Source: Candidatus Omnitrophota bacterium (lineage in GTDB: Bacteria; Omnitrophota; Gorgyraeia; Tantalellales; Tantalellaceae). From it: DNA of 6,401 bases. The stretch is taken from positions 1 to 6,401 of the forward strand of contig JAUWWB010000059.1 in the NCBI GenBank assembly GCA_030617085.1, read 5' to 3'. Below, in pieces: positions 6,342 to 6,401 of the stretch (positions are counted from its first letter, which is position 1; the number at the start of each line of letters is the position of its first letter). Position numbers and translations under genes: made by a program. Under the pieces are notes generated by a model. It had not been told where the DNA came from, searched no databases, and saw nothing but the letters and a program-made list of their open reading frames with translations.

Positions 6342-6372
6342 CCCGAATAGGCGGGGCGTTCCAGCCCCGCAT
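6342..6372 (+). repeat. Hairpin element, copy B
   Basis: This copy has the same leader CCCGAATAG as copy A. Its stem GCGGGGC (6351-6357) pairs with GCCCCGC (6364-6370). The one difference from copy A is G at 6358, which breaks the loop-closing pair. Confidence 0.85.
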
Positions 6373-6376
6373 TTTT
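6351..6376 (+). terminator. Possible intrinsic terminator formed by hairpin copy B
   Basis: The 7-bp GC stem of copy B is followed by ATTTTT (6371-6376), which copy A lacks. It could end transcription from the small cysteine-rich gene about 120 bases upstream. The T tract is short and the hairpin belongs to a dispersed family, so this is tentative. Confidence 0.35.
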
Positions 6377-6393
6377 AGGCGGGGATCTAAAAA
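6372..6393. repeat. A/T-stemmed hairpin at the window edge
   Basis: TTTTTAG (6372-6378) pairs perfectly with CTAAAAA (6387-6393) around an 8-base G-rich loop. The element may continue beyond the window. Confidence 0.35.
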
Positions 6394-6401
6394 GGGCGGA
6401 C

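Overview
The window is GC-rich and all four genes lie on the + strand. It carries the end of a Bat (Bacteroides aerotolerance-type) operon, a complete cobalamin-dependent methionine synthase gene, and a small cysteine-rich protein gene of the DUF6485 type. BatD and BatE are periplasm-facing membrane proteins, so the cell is very probably a diderm bacterium. The gaps between genes are packed with short palindromes and a 7-bp tandem repeat. From memory this kind of repeat is common in metagenome-derived genomes of candidate phyla such as Omnitrophota. That placement is an inference from texture and I hold it at low to moderate confidence. No gene here is diagnostic of a phylum.

Layout. From the left edge to 1369 is the 3' part of batD, whose signal peptide and first domain lie outside the window. 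batE (1366-2142) overlaps it by 4 bases (ATGA), so the two are translationally coupled. A 68-bp gap holds a degenerate heptad repeat, a GC hairpin followed by four T, and the ribosome binding site of metH. metH (2211-5606) encodes all four modules of the enzyme, with a Pro/Arg-rich linker and a short activation domain. The next 420 bases (5607-6026) contain no credible gene. They hold heptads, a hairpin element, and a set of nested inverted repeats centred near 5848. The DUF6485-type gene (6027-6230) follows. The last 171 bases are again repeats: heptads, two more hairpin elements and a small A/T-stemmed hairpin.

How the parts relate. BatD and BatE belong to one envelope system (MoxR-VWA-Bat), and their co-transcription is visible. 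metH is probably a separate unit or is reached by read-through, because a terminator-like hairpin lies in front of it and no B12 or SAM riboswitch fits in the gap. Nothing in the sequence links methionine synthesis to the Bat system. The most interesting material is non-coding: (i) a 160-bp element built of concentric inverted repeats, with perfect 27-bp ends; (ii) three copies of a roughly 30-bp hairpin in which two base pairs have changed in a compensatory way; (iii) heptad repeats whose first TAG is the stop codon of the preceding gene in two of three cases. I saw no tRNA, rRNA, CRISPR array, transposase or phage gene.
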